A stretch of DNA of 64,000 bases. Origin: Streptomyces sp. SCSIO 30461 (lineage in GTDB: Bacteria > Actinomycetota > Actinomycetes > Streptomycetales > Streptomycetaceae). The notes below the pieces were generated by a model. The model was not told where the DNA came from. It saw only the letters and a program-made list of their open reading frames with translations, and made no database searches. Numbering within the stretch: position 1 is the stretch's first letter; every line of letters starts with the position of its first letter. Of the stretch, positions 7,992 through 16,700 are shown piece by piece. Where the stretch lies: positions 2,720,001 to 2,784,000 of the forward strand of contig NZ_CP146101.1 in the NCBI RefSeq assembly GCF_037023745.1. Reading direction: 5' to 3'. A program made the position numbers and the translations under genes.

Positions 7992-9284
7992 GTGCAGGCA
8001 GCAAACGAAACACCCGAGCGGCGCTCCTCCGGCCGTCTCCACCGGGTCCAGGTCCTCTACCGCAATGTCTCGAAGCGGAAGCTGGTCTGGTTGCTGCTCA
8101 AGGACACCGTGAACTCCTGCATCGAGTACCGCATCCTCGGTCTCGCGGCGGAGGCGGCGTTCTTCACCCTGTTGTCACTGCCGCCGCTGATGCTGGGCAT
8201 GCTCGGACTGCTCGGATACGTCGACGACTGGACCGACACCACCACGGTGGCCTCGATCCAGGAGAACATCCTGCACGCGTCGGGCACAGTGCTCTCCGAC
8301 CGCGGGGTGACCCAGGTGGCCAAGCCGCTGCTGGAGGACGTCACCCGGGTGGGCCGCCCCGACGTGATCTCCATCGGTTTCGCGATCGCCCTGTGGTCCG
8401 GATCGCGGGCCGTGAACGTCTTCATCGACACCATCACCGTCATGTACGGCCTCGACGGGCAGCGCGGCATCGTCGCCACCAGGCTGCTCGCGTTCCTGCT
8501 CTACCTCATCGCCCTGCTCATCGGAGCGGTGGTGCTGCCGCTCGCGGTGGTCGGACCGGACAGGGTGGTGGAGTTCGTGCCCTTCGGCACGGAGGTCGTC
8601 ACCGTCCTGTACTGGCCGGTGGTGATCCTGCTCTCCATCGCCTTCCTGACCACGCTGTACCACGTCTCGGTGCCGGTCCGCTCGCCCTGGGTGGAGGACA
8701 TCCCGGGTGCGCTCGTGGCCCTCACGATGTGGGTGCTCGGCAGTTTCCTGCTGAGGATCTACCTCACCAGCACCGTCGAGGGCCCGACCATCTACGGCTC
8801 ACTCGCCGCGCCCATCGCCGTGCTGCTGTGGATCGGCATCTCCGCGTTCGCGGTCCTGGTGGGCGCCGCGGTGAACGCCGCCATCGACCGCGTCTGGCCG
8901 TCGGCCGCGGCGGCTGCCGCGCGGGCCGCCAACGAGCGAGTGCGCGCGGCCCACGCGGCCGAGCTGGTGGCGCGGGCCCAGGCCGCGGCGGCGGAGCAGG
9001 ACGATCGGGCCGATCAGGACGCGTACGACGACGAAGGCGAGGACGACGGCCTGGGGGACAACGACGGGACCATGCCGTCGGAGTTTCCGGAGCGCTGGTC
9101 GAAGTTCCTTCCCCCGGACGACGTGAAGTCCAGGCTGCACACCGGCTGGGAGCACTGGGGCAGGGACCACGGCGGCACGGACAAGGACAGCGCCACCGGC
9201 CGGAAGGGGAACGGCACCGGTGGCGAGGGGAACGGCAGCAGCGGCGGGGGCGCCGGAAACGGCAACGGCAGCTGCAGCGGATAG
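7992..9284 (+). CDS. YihY/virulence factor BrkB family membrane protein
   Basis: A 430-residue integral membrane protein with the BrkB/YihY core: an N-terminal segment leading into 'AAEAAFFTLLSLPPL', about six hydrophobic helices, and the conserved 'YGSLAAPIAVLLWIGISAF' near residues 260-280. Function in the family is uncertain (formerly called ribonuclease BN). After the membrane part comes an Ala/Arg-rich likely helical region, an Asp/Glu-rich stretch and a Gly/Asn/Ser-rich tail, presumably cytoplasmic and disordered. The GTG is the only in-frame start; AAGGAG directly abuts it. A hairpin follows the stop. Confidence 0.9.
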   Translation: MQAANETPERRSSGRLHRVQVLYRNVSKRKLVWLLLKDTVNSCIEYRILGLAAEAAFFTLLSLPPLMLGMLGLLGYVDDWTDTTTVASIQENILHASGTVLSDRGVTQVAKPLLEDVTRVGRPDVISIGFAIALWSGSRAVNVFIDTITVMYGLDGQRGIVATRLLAFLLYLIALLIGAVVLPLAVVGPDRVVEFVPFGTEVVTVLYWPVVILLSIAFLTTLYHVSVPVRSPWVEDIPGALVALTMWVLGSFLLRIYLTSTVEGPTIYGSLAAPIAVLLWIGISAFAVLVGAAVNAAIDRVWPSAAAAAARAANERVRAAHAAELVARAQAAAAEQDDRADQDAYDDEGEDDGLGDNDGTMPSEFPERWSKFLPPDDVKSRLHTGWEHWGRDHGGTDKDSATGRKGNGTGGEGNGSSGGGAGNGNGSCSG

Positions 9285-9285
9285 A

Positions 9286-9317
9286 CGGCAGCGGACGGGC
9301 CGAAGCCGCCGCTGCCG
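9286..9317 (+). terminator. Hairpin terminator after the YihY gene
   Basis: Arms CGGCAGCGG and CCGCTGCCG (9 bp, perfect) with a 14-nt loop begin one base after the stop codon. There is no T-run, as is usual for Streptomyces terminators. It separates the membrane protein gene from the two-component operon. Confidence 0.6.
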
Positions 9318-9416
9318 AGCCGAGGACTGCATCCGCTCGGCCCCGCCCGGAGCCGTCATGGAACCGTAAGGGGCGCCGGTGTGCCTCGGCCGGGGCGGGC
9401 GGCTCAGACTGGAACC

Positions 9417-10142
9417 ATGCAGAACATCCTGGTCGTCGACGACGACCCGACCGTCGCCGAGGTCGTCACCGGCTATCTCGAACGCGCGGGCTTCACCGTA
9501 CGGCGGACGGCCGACGGGCCCGGAGCCCTGCACGCCGCGGCGGAACGCCGGCCGGATCTGGTCGTCCTGGACCTGATGCTGCCCGGCATGGACGGACTGG
9601 AAGTGTGCCGCAGGCTCCGCGGCGGCGGACCGATCCCGGTGATCATGCTCACGGCCCGCGGCGACGAGGACGACCGCATCCTGGGCCTGGAGGTCGGTGC
9701 CGACGACTACGTGACCAAGCCGTTCAGCCCGCGCGAGCTGGTGCTGCGGGTCGAGTCGGTACTGCGCCGGGCCGGTGCCCTGGCGGACCGGGCCAAGGAA
9801 CCGCCCCTCGACCGCGCGGGCATCACCCTGGACCATGCCGCCCGCCGCGCCACCAAGGACGGGAAGGAACTGGCGCTGACAATGCGCGAGTTCGATCTGC
9901 TCGCCCATCTGATGCGCCATCCGGGACAGGCGATAGGCCGTGAGCAGCTCATGCGGGAGGTGTGGGGCTGGGAGTTCGGGGACCTGTCGACCGTCACGGT
10001 CCACGTCAGGCGGTTGCGCAGCAAGATCGAGGACGACCCGGCTCGGCCTCGGCTGATACAGACGGTCTGGGGCCTCGGCTACCGCTTCGACGTGCCGTCG
10101 GCGGAGACCGAAGCGCCGCGAGGAGGTGCCGGGGATGAGTGA
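9417..10142 (+). CDS. OmpR/PhoB-family response regulator
   Basis: A 241-residue response regulator. The receiver domain (1-120) has the acidic pocket 'VVDDD' (8-10), phospho-acceptor Asp52 ('LVVLDLMLPGMDG'), the switch Thr in 'IMLTARGDE' and Lys101 ('TKPFSP'). A C-terminal winged helix follows ('LTMREFDLLAHLMRHPG', 'TVTVHVRRLRSKIEDD', 'TVWGLGYRF'). The ATG giving 'MQNILVVDDD' is the natural domain start. The 3' end overlaps the sensor kinase start by 8 bp, so the pair is co-translated. Confidence 0.95.
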   Translation: MQNILVVDDDPTVAEVVTGYLERAGFTVRRTADGPGALHAAAERRPDLVVLDLMLPGMDGLEVCRRLRGGGPIPVIMLTARGDEDDRILGLEVGADDYVTKPFSPRELVLRVESVLRRAGALADRAKEPPLDRAGITLDHAARRATKDGKELALTMREFDLLAHLMRHPGQAIGREQLMREVWGWEFGDLSTVTVHVRRLRSKIEDDPARPRLIQTVWGLGYRFDVPSAETEAPRGGAGDE

Positions 10143-11244
10143 TCTGCTGCTCATCGCGCTTTTCGCATTCCTCGGTGCCGCCGTCGCGGGACTGGCCGGC
10201 GCGTGGGTGCTGCGGTTGCTCAGGCACCGCTCGGTCGCCGTGTCGCTGACCGTCGTCGCCGCGGTGACCGTGGTCGCGATGCTCGCCGGGACTCTCGCGG
10301 TCGCGCAGGCGATGTTCCTGTCCTCACACGATCTGACCGTGGTGACGATGGTGGTCGCGATGGCCGCCGTGGTGTCCCTCGCCACCGCGCTGCTGCTGGG
10401 TCGCTGGGTGGTGGCCCGCAGCCGGGAACTGACGGTAGCGGCACGTTCGTTCGGTGACGCGGGCAGCTTCTCCGCGCCGGGCGGCGGCGCGACCGCCGAG
10501 CTCGCGGAACTGAGCCGCGAACTCGCGGCGACCAGCGGCAAGCTGGCCGCCTCCCGGGAGCGGGAGCAGGCCCTGGAGACGTCGCGGCGTGAGCTGGTCG
10601 CCTGGATCTCGCACGACCTGCGCACCCCGCTCGCCGGCCTCCGCGCGATGTCCGAGGCGTTGGAAGACGGCGTGGTCCAGGACCCCGAGCGGTACTTCCG
10701 GCAGATACGCATCGAGGTCGACCGGCTCAACGGCATGGTCGGGGACCTCTTCGAGCTTTCCCGGATCCATGCCGGTGCGCTGGCGCTCTCCCCCACCCGG
10801 ATGTCGGTGTATGACCTCGTCGGCGAGGCCCTGGCCGGGGCCGACCCACTGGCCCGTGAACACGGGGTCCGCCTGGTCGGGGCTCAGGTCGAGGCCGTAC
10901 CGGTGGAGGTGGACGGGAAGGAGATGACCCGCGTGCTGGCCAATCTGCTGGTCAACGCGATCCGGCGGACACCGGCCGACGGGACGGTCGCGGTGGCGGC
11001 GGAACGGCGGGAGGGCAGTGTGGTCCTTTCCGTGACCGACGGTTGCGGGGGTATCCCGGAGGAGGATCTGCCCAGGGTTTTCGACACCGGCTGGCGCGGC
11101 AGTGAGGCCCGGACGCCTCCCGCGGGCGCGGGTTTGGGACTTGCGATCGTCAGGGGCATCGTCGAGGCGCACGACGGCCGAGCCGATGTACGCAACGTGC
11201 TCGGCGGCTGCCGCTTCGAGGTGACGCTACCGGCCGCGCGATAG
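10135..11244 (+). CDS. Sensor histidine kinase
   Basis: A 369-residue membrane kinase, cognate of the preceding response regulator. Hydrophobic helices lie at about 2-27, 34-61 and 66-92, leaving almost no extracellular domain, so it probably senses within the membrane or through a partner. A HAMP-like linker leads to the HisKA box 'AWISHDLRTPLAG' with phospho-acceptor His160, then the ATPase domain with N-box 'VLANLLVNAIRRTP', G1 'VTDGCGGIPEED' and G2 'GAGLGLAIVRGI'. ATG chosen over an in-frame GTG three codons earlier because AGGAGG sits 9 nt upstream. Confidence 0.95.
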   Translation: MSDLLLIALFAFLGAAVAGLAGAWVLRLLRHRSVAVSLTVVAAVTVVAMLAGTLAVAQAMFLSSHDLTVVTMVVAMAAVVSLATALLLGRWVVARSRELTVAARSFGDAGSFSAPGGGATAELAELSRELAATSGKLAASREREQALETSRRELVAWISHDLRTPLAGLRAMSEALEDGVVQDPERYFRQIRIEVDRLNGMVGDLFELSRIHAGALALSPTRMSVYDLVGEALAGADPLAREHGVRLVGAQVEAVPVEVDGKEMTRVLANLLVNAIRRTPADGTVAVAAERREGSVVLSVTDGCGGIPEEDLPRVFDTGWRGSEARTPPAGAGLGLAIVRGIVEAHDGRADVRNVLGGCRFEVTLPAAR

Positions 11245-11346
11245 CGGGGGAGGCTCCGGGGCGGGGGGCGTTGTCAGTGCCGTGGGGCAGGGTGGGACCA
11301 GCCGTGCCAGTGCGCTGACGCGCCATCCGAGAGGAGAGGCCCACCG

Positions 11347-11706
11347 ATGAGTGCCACCACTGCGATGTCGTCCCGCGAACGAGCGGCGGCCCAGGCGTAT
11401 CTCCGGCTGCTCAGTGCCGTGCGCGCCGCACTCACCGATGCCCCCGCACTCACCGATCCCCCCGTACCGCCGGGTCCGTGTCTGTCCCCGGGCCTGCCCG
11501 CGATTCCGGGCCCGCCGCTGCCGCCAGGTACCCCCGTGACCGCCGGATCGACCACGAGGCCCGGGTCGCCGGCGCTCTTCGCCCCCATGGCCGAGGCTGA
11601 TCTGGCTCTCGCGACAGCGGGATTCGCGGGCAATGAGGCCGCGCTCTTCGACCTGGTGACGGGCCTTCACGGGGCGGGCATCAGGTGTCGTGCCGCAGAG
11701 GAGTGA
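11347..11706 (+). CDS. Hypothetical proline-rich small protein
   Basis: A 119-residue ORF with a plausible ribosome-binding site (GAGAGGAGA, about 9 nt before the ATG). The N-terminus looks helical ('SSRERAAAQAYLRLLSAVRAAL'), the middle is Pro/Gly-rich with a short internal repeat ('LTDAPALTDPPVPP'), and the end is again helical ('ALATAGFAGNEAALFDLVTG'). No family is recognised. It overlaps the convergent cupin gene by 26 bp. It follows the kinase by about 100 bp and might be cotranscribed. It could also be a non-coding open frame. Confidence 0.45.
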   Translation: MSATTAMSSRERAAAQAYLRLLSAVRAALTDAPALTDPPVPPGPCLSPGLPAIPGPPLPPGTPVTAGSTTRPGSPALFAPMAEADLALATAGFAGNEAALFDLVTGLHGAGIRCRAAEE

Positions 11707-12247
11707 TCTGCTCGATGTCATAGCGGGCGCGCAGTGCGGCGATCGCCTCGTGGTCGGGCGGGCCGCCCGAGTCGAGGATCTCCAGGAGCTCCTCGAAATA
11801 GCGCTCGTGGTCGGGCGGCGGAGAAGCCTGGAAGAACATTTTCGCCGGTTCGTCCGAGCGGTTGGCGAACGCGTGCGGGCAGCCGGATGGTACGACGATG
11901 ACCGTGCCGGGCTCCGCGCGCACCGTGCGGCGCCCCGAAGGCGACTCCCAGTGCCGCCAGTCGTCCCGTGTCCGTATCCGGGGCTCGAAGGCGAGCACGT
12001 CCAGTTCGCCTTCGAGCACATAGAAGAGCTCCTCGCTGCGTGTGTGCACATGGGCGCCGACGTCGAAGCCCGGCGGCACCACGACCTCGAAGCTGGACGC
12101 CACCCGCGAGTGCTCCCCGGTCACTTTGAACGTCACCTGCTGGGCGGCCGTGTTCAGCGTCCGGCCGTGGCCCGTGGGCACCAGCAGACCGTCGGGGGAC
12201 TCTGCGTACTCGTCGGCGCCGATGGGTGCCCTGATGTGTGCGGTCAC
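11681..12247 (-). CDS. momA: MomA-like cupin monooxygenase of the rppA pathway
   Basis: A 188-residue cupin protein. The cupin motif 'GFDVGAHVHTRSEELFYVLEGELDV' region (about 60-85) supplies the metal-binding His/Glu residues, with a second motif around 'VVPSGCPHAFANRS' (about 122-135). In S. antibioticus the rppA-linked cupin MomA oxidises 1,3,6,8-tetrahydroxynaphthalene (THN) to flaviolin; position next to rppA and a CYP158A-like P450 makes the same quinone-forming role likely here. The GTG overlaps the P450 stop (GTGA), showing translational coupling. The functional call rests on context plus fold. Confidence 0.8.
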   Translation of the reverse strand: MTAHIRAPIGADEYAESPDGLLVPTGHGRTLNTAAQQVTFKVTGEHSRVASSFEVVVPPGFDVGAHVHTRSEELFYVLEGELDVLAFEPRIRTRDDWRHWESPSGRRTVRAEPGTVIVVPSGCPHAFANRSDEPAKMFFQASPPPDHERYFEELLEILDSGGPPDHEAIAALRARYDIEQITPLRHDT

Positions 12248-13467
12248 CAGATCACCGGCAATCTCTCGGGCCCGCGGATCGCGGCGCCGGGCCGCCAGCC
12301 CAGTTCATTCGCCGGCACCGCCAGCCGAAGAGGGGGGAAGCGGTCGAGCAGCGTGGAGACCAGCAGCTCGGCCTCCAGCCGGGCCAGCAGGCCGCCCAGG
12401 CAGTAGTGCGGGCCGTATCCGTAGGCCACATGGGGGTTCGGGCTGCGGTCGAGCACGATCTCCTCCGGGTCGGAGAAGACCTGCGGGTCGCGGTTGGCTG
12501 CCAGATAGGAGACGTATACCGGTTCGCCGGCCCTTATCTCGTGACCCGCCACCACCAGATCCTCCTTGGCGATCCGGGACAGCCCGACTGCCTTGCGGTG
12601 GGGGACGTAGCGCAGCAGCTCGTCGATCGCCGTGGAACGCAGTTCCGGCTCGTCCCGCAGCCGGGCCTGGTGCTCCGGTCGGGTGAGCAGGATGTAGAGC
12701 ATGTTCCCGGTGTTGTGGGTGACCGCCTCGCCGCCTATCTGGATCAGCAGGGCGAGTCCGACCGCCTCGTTCTCGCTGATCCCGCCGTCGGCGATGGCAG
12801 AGGCGAGCAGAGCCGTCACGTCCTCGCCGCCCACGACCCGTCGCTGCCGCAGCAACTCGGCGTAGTAGGCGCACATGCGGGTCTTGGCCTCCTCGCTGCG
12901 CTCGGCGCCCTCGGCCGATGACAGGATGAGGCCGGTCCACTCGTGCATCCGCGGGCGGTCGGCGTCCGGCACCCCCATCAGCTCGCACACCACGGCCAGT
13001 GGGAAGGGGGCGAGGATCCGCTCGGTCAGATCGGCCGGCGGGCCGTCGGACAGCACCCCGTCCACGAGCTCGTCCAGCATCAGCTGGGCACTGGAGCGCA
13101 ACCGCTCCACACCTCGGGTGGTGAACGCGCCGGCGACGGCTCGGCGCAGCCGCGTGTGGTCCGGCGGATCCTCGAATCCCACCGCCCCGGCCACGGGGAT
13201 GAAGTGCGGAAGGAGCCGGGTGACGTCGTGCTCGGCGATCGCCCTGCGGCTGAAGCGGGGATCGTTCGTCACCATGCGCACGTCCTCGTGACGCGTCGCC
13301 AGCCACGCCCAGCCCGTCCCGTTGGGGAGCCGGATACGGGTCAGTGGGCCCTCCCGCATCAGCTCGGCCAGCACCGGGTCGAAGTCCACGCCGGACAGGT
13401 CGTCGACGGGCCAGAAGCGGACTGGCGGGCGGGAGTCGTCGATGGCGGTCGTCGTCTCTTCGTGCAT
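12244..13467 (-). CDS. Cytochrome P450, CYP158A2-like (flaviolin coupling)
   Basis: A 407-residue P450. It has the ExxR motif at Glu283-Arg286 ('DELLRYVPHRKAVG') and a heme loop 'YGYGPHYCLGG' with ligand Cys356. The I helix around 241-252 ('LIQIGGEAVTHN') lacks the usual acid-Thr pair, a hallmark of CYP158A2, which couples two or three flaviolin molecules into dark pigment. 'YLAANRDP' before the heme loop is also typical. It sits between rppA and momA on one strand, 115 bp after rppA, so it forms a THN to flaviolin to polymer pathway. The ATG matches the family N-terminus. Confidence 0.9.
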   Translation of the reverse strand: MHEETTTAIDDSRPPVRFWPVDDLSGVDFDPVLAELMREGPLTRIRLPNGTGWAWLATRHEDVRMVTNDPRFSRRAIAEHDVTRLLPHFIPVAGAVGFEDPPDHTRLRRAVAGAFTTRGVERLRSSAQLMLDELVDGVLSDGPPADLTERILAPFPLAVVCELMGVPDADRPRMHEWTGLILSSAEGAERSEEAKTRMCAYYAELLRQRRVVGGEDVTALLASAIADGGISENEAVGLALLIQIGGEAVTHNTGNMLYILLTRPEHQARLRDEPELRSTAIDELLRYVPHRKAVGLSRIAKEDLVVAGHEIRAGEPVYVSYLAANRDPQVFSDPEEIVLDRSPNPHVAYGYGPHYCLGGLLARLEAELLVSTLLDRFPPLRLAVPANELGWRPGAAIRGPERLPVIW

Positions 13468-13582
13468 CGTTCGGTGCCTCCGTGGGGGAGAGGAGCTGGG
13501 TCTGCCGTGGCAGGGGCGTGGGGGAGTCCGGTGACCGGAGACCAGGCCCTGCGGACATCGGAATCGGCCAGCGGCCGGTCAG

Positions 13583-14686
13583 TCAGTACCCGTACTGGAC
13601 CTGTGGCTGGAGTCCGCGTGACGGAGGGGTCTTCCCGTCCGGGATGCTCCAGCGGCCGAGGGCCATCTCCGCGGTGATGCCGGGGCCGAAGCCTGCGAGG
13701 ATGCCGCGGGCCGTGTCCGGGGTGCCGCCCTCCTCGAACATACGCCGTAGGGCGTCCAGGACGACCGCGCTCGCGATGTTGCCGTACTCGGTGAGTGTCG
13801 CCCGGCTGAACCGGAAGGCCTCCGGGTCCACGCCGAGGAACATGCTCAGGTCGTCCAGGATCCGTGGCCCGCCCGCGTGGATGATGTAGAAGTCCAGCGT
13901 TGTGACGTCCCAGCCATGCTGGCCGGCCAACTCCTTGAGAGCCGGTGCGAGCGGTTCCATGGTTCCGGGCACTCGCTTGTCCAGCTTGAAGTGGAAGCCG
14001 GTTTCGCGGACGTCGTAGGCGATCCAGTCCTCGGTGTGCGGGACCAGATATGCGCCGTTGCGCTCCAGGGTCACTCCGAGTCCGCCCCGGCCGCGTACCA
14101 CCGCGGCTGCGAGGCCGTCCCCGAAGAGGCCGTTGGACAGGAGGTTGCCGACGCTCACATCGGTGGGCTGGTAGCACAGCGAGCAGAACTCGCAGGCGAC
14201 GATGAGGGCGTTGGCCTCGGGGTAGGCGGTGCAGAAGTCGTGAGCCCGGTTGATCGCGGCACCGCCGGCGGCACAACCGAGCTGGGCTATGGGGACTTGT
14301 CGCACGTCTGTGCGGAAGTCCATGGTGTTGATCAGCCACGCGGTGAGCGACGGCATCATGAAGCCGGTGCACGACACGAAGATGATCACGTCCACGTCGG
14401 AGGCGTGGAGTTCGGCGTCGGCCAGTGCCTGCCGTATGACCGCAGGTACTCGCGCCTTGGCCTCGGCTTCGTAGAACGCGTTGCGTGCCTCGAAGCCCGT
14501 GTGCCGCAGCGTCTCCTCGATCGGCCGCAGCAGATGGCGCTTCTCCACCCCCGTGTTCTGGATCAGGCGGAGCGCCAAGGGGAGTTCCGGGTGGTCCGCG
14601 TGAACGGACCGCGCCAGATCAAGGGTCTGCTCCATGGTGATCACGTGCTCGGGCACGGACACCGCGGGTTTACACAGAGTGGCCAT
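13583..14686 (-). CDS. rppA: Type III polyketide synthase RppA (1,3,6,8-tetrahydroxynaphthalene synthase)
   Basis: RppA condenses five malonyl-CoA units to THN, a melanin and flaviolin precursor. The 367-residue protein has the catalytic triad at the positions known for the family: Cys138 ('QLGCAAGG'), His270 ('YIIHAGG') and Asn303 ('YGNIAS'). Cys106 and Cys168, characteristic of THN synthases, are also present. GAGAAGGG lies 9 nt before the ATG; the frame stays open 7 codons further. It is the first gene of the rppA-P450-momA unit and is divergent from a second P450, with 223 bp of shared promoter DNA. Confidence 0.97.
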   Translation of the reverse strand: MATLCKPAVSVPEHVITMEQTLDLARSVHADHPELPLALRLIQNTGVEKRHLLRPIEETLRHTGFEARNAFYEAEAKARVPAVIRQALADAELHASDVDVIIFVSCTGFMMPSLTAWLINTMDFRTDVRQVPIAQLGCAAGGAAINRAHDFCTAYPEANALIVACEFCSLCYQPTDVSVGNLLSNGLFGDGLAAAVVRGRGGLGVTLERNGAYLVPHTEDWIAYDVRETGFHFKLDKRVPGTMEPLAPALKELAGQHGWDVTTLDFYIIHAGGPRILDDLSMFLGVDPEAFRFSRATLTEYGNIASAVVLDALRRMFEEGGTPDTARGILAGFGPGITAEMALGRWSIPDGKTPPSRGLQPQVQYGY

Positions 14687-14909
14687 GAGGTGCTGCCCTT
14701 CTCTCACCTTCCTCCAAAAGGATCAGCGACGACATGCGGTCGCGCGCGCCGGGGAATCCCCTCCCGGTTGCGCTGAAAGGGTGATCCAAAGGCGTGTCCG
14801 AGCCGATGTCCGTGCAATCGGGAAGGGATGGGGTCCTGGCGGGGACGCTGTCGGTCTACTGCATGTGACCCGCTTCGCGCGCGCGTTCACAAACTGGGAG
14901 ATGAACTCC

Positions 14910-16193
14910 ATGACGTCACAACCCCAGCCCGTGCCCGGGGCTCCGACCGGCGCCGAGGGCTGTCCGTTCACCGGAGCGGTGGTACGGCGGGACGGACAGC
15001 AGGAGACGGTCCACGAATGGACACTCGAGGACTTCCGGGCCCTGGAATTCGACCCGTTTCTCGCCGGACTGCTCCGGGATGCCCCGGTCGCCCGTATCCG
15101 GCTCCCGTTCGGTGACGGCACCGCCTGGCTCACCACCCGCTACGAGGACGTCAAGCAGGCATCGGCGGATCCGCGGCTGAGCCGGGCCGCCCTGGTGGAC
15201 CGCGAGGTCACCAGCGGTTCGCCGCACGCCATCGCGGCGAAGCACGCGGCACTCAACTACGCGGACCCGCCCAGGCTCACCACCATGCGCAGCGTCGTCG
15301 CCCGTGCCTTCACCGGCCGGAGCATGCAGCGGCTGAGGCCAATGGCTCAGCGGACCGTCGACCGCCTTCTCGACGAGATGGAACGGCAGGGGCCGCCCGC
15401 GGACCTGATGGAGCACCTGCACGGTCCCTTTCCGCTCTCCGTCGTCTGCGACCTGCTCGGGGTGCCGCAGAAGGAGCGGGAGCGGATGTCCTCCTGGGCG
15501 GACGTCATCATGACCCCTCGGCCCGCCCCGGCCCGCAGCAAGAAGGCCCAGCGCACGGTGCGCGACGTGGTCGTCGCCCTCATCGAACGGCGCCGCACCG
15601 AACCGGCCGACGACCTGGGAGGAGTCCTCGCCGCCGCCCTGGAGGAGGGGGAGATCACCCTGGACGAGGCCGTCTCACTGGCGACGGCCATCCTGGTGAG
15701 CGGCGCTCACGCGGTACGCAACAACAGCGCGAACATGGTGTACGCACTGCTCACCCATCCGGAGCAACTGGCCCGGTTGCGGGCCGCCCCTGGGCTTCTC
15801 CCGCAGGCCGTGGACGAGCTGCTGCGCTGGATCCCGCACCGCAACGGCGTCGGCATCCCGCGGATCGCCACCGAGGATCTGGAGATCGGGGGCGTACGGA
15901 TCCGGCGCGGCGATGCGGTCTACTCGTCGTACCTCGCCGCGAACCGCGACCCGGCGGTCTTCGGTGCCCCGGAGGTCCTCGACCTGGACCGCGGCCCGAT
16001 GGCCCATCTGTCGTTCGGATACGGCCCGCACCACTGCGTCGGGTCGATGCTGGCCCGGATGGAGTCCGAGATCATGATCGGAGCGCTGCTTGAGCGGTAC
16101 CCGCGCCTCGCGCTCGCGGGGCCGCCCGAGGACATGACCTGGCAGCGGGGCGGCCTGATCCGGGGCCCCGAGGTCCTGCCGGTGACCTGGTGA
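14910..16193 (+). CDS. Second CYP158A-type cytochrome P450
   Basis: A 427-residue P450 transcribed divergently from rppA. It has the ExxR motif at Glu303-Arg306 ('DELLRWIPH') and a heme loop 'FGYGPHHCVGS' with Cys376. The I helix 'ILVSGAHAVRNNSANM' (261-276) lacks the conserved catalytic Thr, as in CYP158A enzymes, and 'YLAANRDP' is shared with the P450 at 12244. The proteins are clearly homologous but well diverged, so this is not a recent duplication. It probably also acts on flaviolin or a coupled product. The ATG at 14910 is 9 nt after GGGAG; another ATG three codons earlier is less well spaced. Confidence 0.88.
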   Translation: MTSQPQPVPGAPTGAEGCPFTGAVVRRDGQQETVHEWTLEDFRALEFDPFLAGLLRDAPVARIRLPFGDGTAWLTTRYEDVKQASADPRLSRAALVDREVTSGSPHAIAAKHAALNYADPPRLTTMRSVVARAFTGRSMQRLRPMAQRTVDRLLDEMERQGPPADLMEHLHGPFPLSVVCDLLGVPQKERERMSSWADVIMTPRPAPARSKKAQRTVRDVVVALIERRRTEPADDLGGVLAAALEEGEITLDEAVSLATAILVSGAHAVRNNSANMVYALLTHPEQLARLRAAPGLLPQAVDELLRWIPHRNGVGIPRIATEDLEIGGVRIRRGDAVYSSYLAANRDPAVFGAPEVLDLDRGPMAHLSFGYGPHHCVGSMLARMESEIMIGALLERYPRLALAGPPEDMTWQRGGLIRGPEVLPVTW

Positions 16194-16200
16194 GGCGGCC

Positions 16201-16674
16201 ATGAGCAGTGAGGTGTGCGTCGACCCGAATCGTGGAGTGACCGTGGGACTGAACGGTGGAGCGGTCGAGGAACCGGGTGGTGGAGCGGCCGAGCTGCCGT
16301 CCGGCGAAGTGCGCTGGCGGTCGGACGGTGCGGCCGCCGAGGTGCCGCCCGGCGACGTGGCCGAGGGGCCGCCCGGCCGAGCCGCCAAGGCGCCGGACGG
16401 TGATGTGACCGCTGATCAGGACGCCGATGTGCCGGCCTGTGACGGTGTCGACGTCCGGATCGTGCGGGGAACCCCCGACGAGACCGAGTTGGCCGCCCTG
16501 CTCGCGGTGCTCACCATGGTCGCCGGCCACCGGGGGACGGCCCGGGCCGGGGGGCGGAGCCATCTCTCCTGCCGGGCCCATTGGGACCGCGCCTGGGGCG
16601 GCGGTCTGCACCCCTGCGGTTCCTGGCGGGTACGGGACCGGACGGTGACGGCGTTCGACCCCGGAAGCCGCTGA
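16201..16674 (+). CDS. Acyl-CoA carboxylase epsilon subunit-like protein with repeat extension
   Basis: A 157-residue protein whose second half resembles actinobacterial acyl-CoA carboxylase epsilon subunits (AccE/PccE): 'VRIVRGTPDETELAALLAVL' at about 86-105 and a Trp-containing C-terminal 'GSWRVRD', as in the family's GAWRAS end. Epsilon subunits are normally about 65-90 residues. Here an N-terminal extension holds three imperfect repeats of the AAxxPxGxV type. It starts 7 bp after the P450 stop, so it is probably cotranscribed. It may tune malonyl-CoA supply for RppA (inference). A start at the internal GTG near residue 69 would give a standard-length protein. Confidence 0.65.
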   Translation: MSSEVCVDPNRGVTVGLNGGAVEEPGGGAAELPSGEVRWRSDGAAAEVPPGDVAEGPPGRAAKAPDGDVTADQDADVPACDGVDVRIVRGTPDETELAALLAVLTMVAGHRGTARAGGRSHLSCRAHWDRAWGGGLHPCGSWRVRDRTVTAFDPGSR

Positions 16675-16700
16675 CTGCTGCTCAAGCCGGTCCCGCCGCG

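Noticed and set aside
8799..10796. Long minus-strand open frame antisense to the two-component genes
   Set aside because: The plus-strand receiver and kinase motifs are complete; the antisense frame has none.
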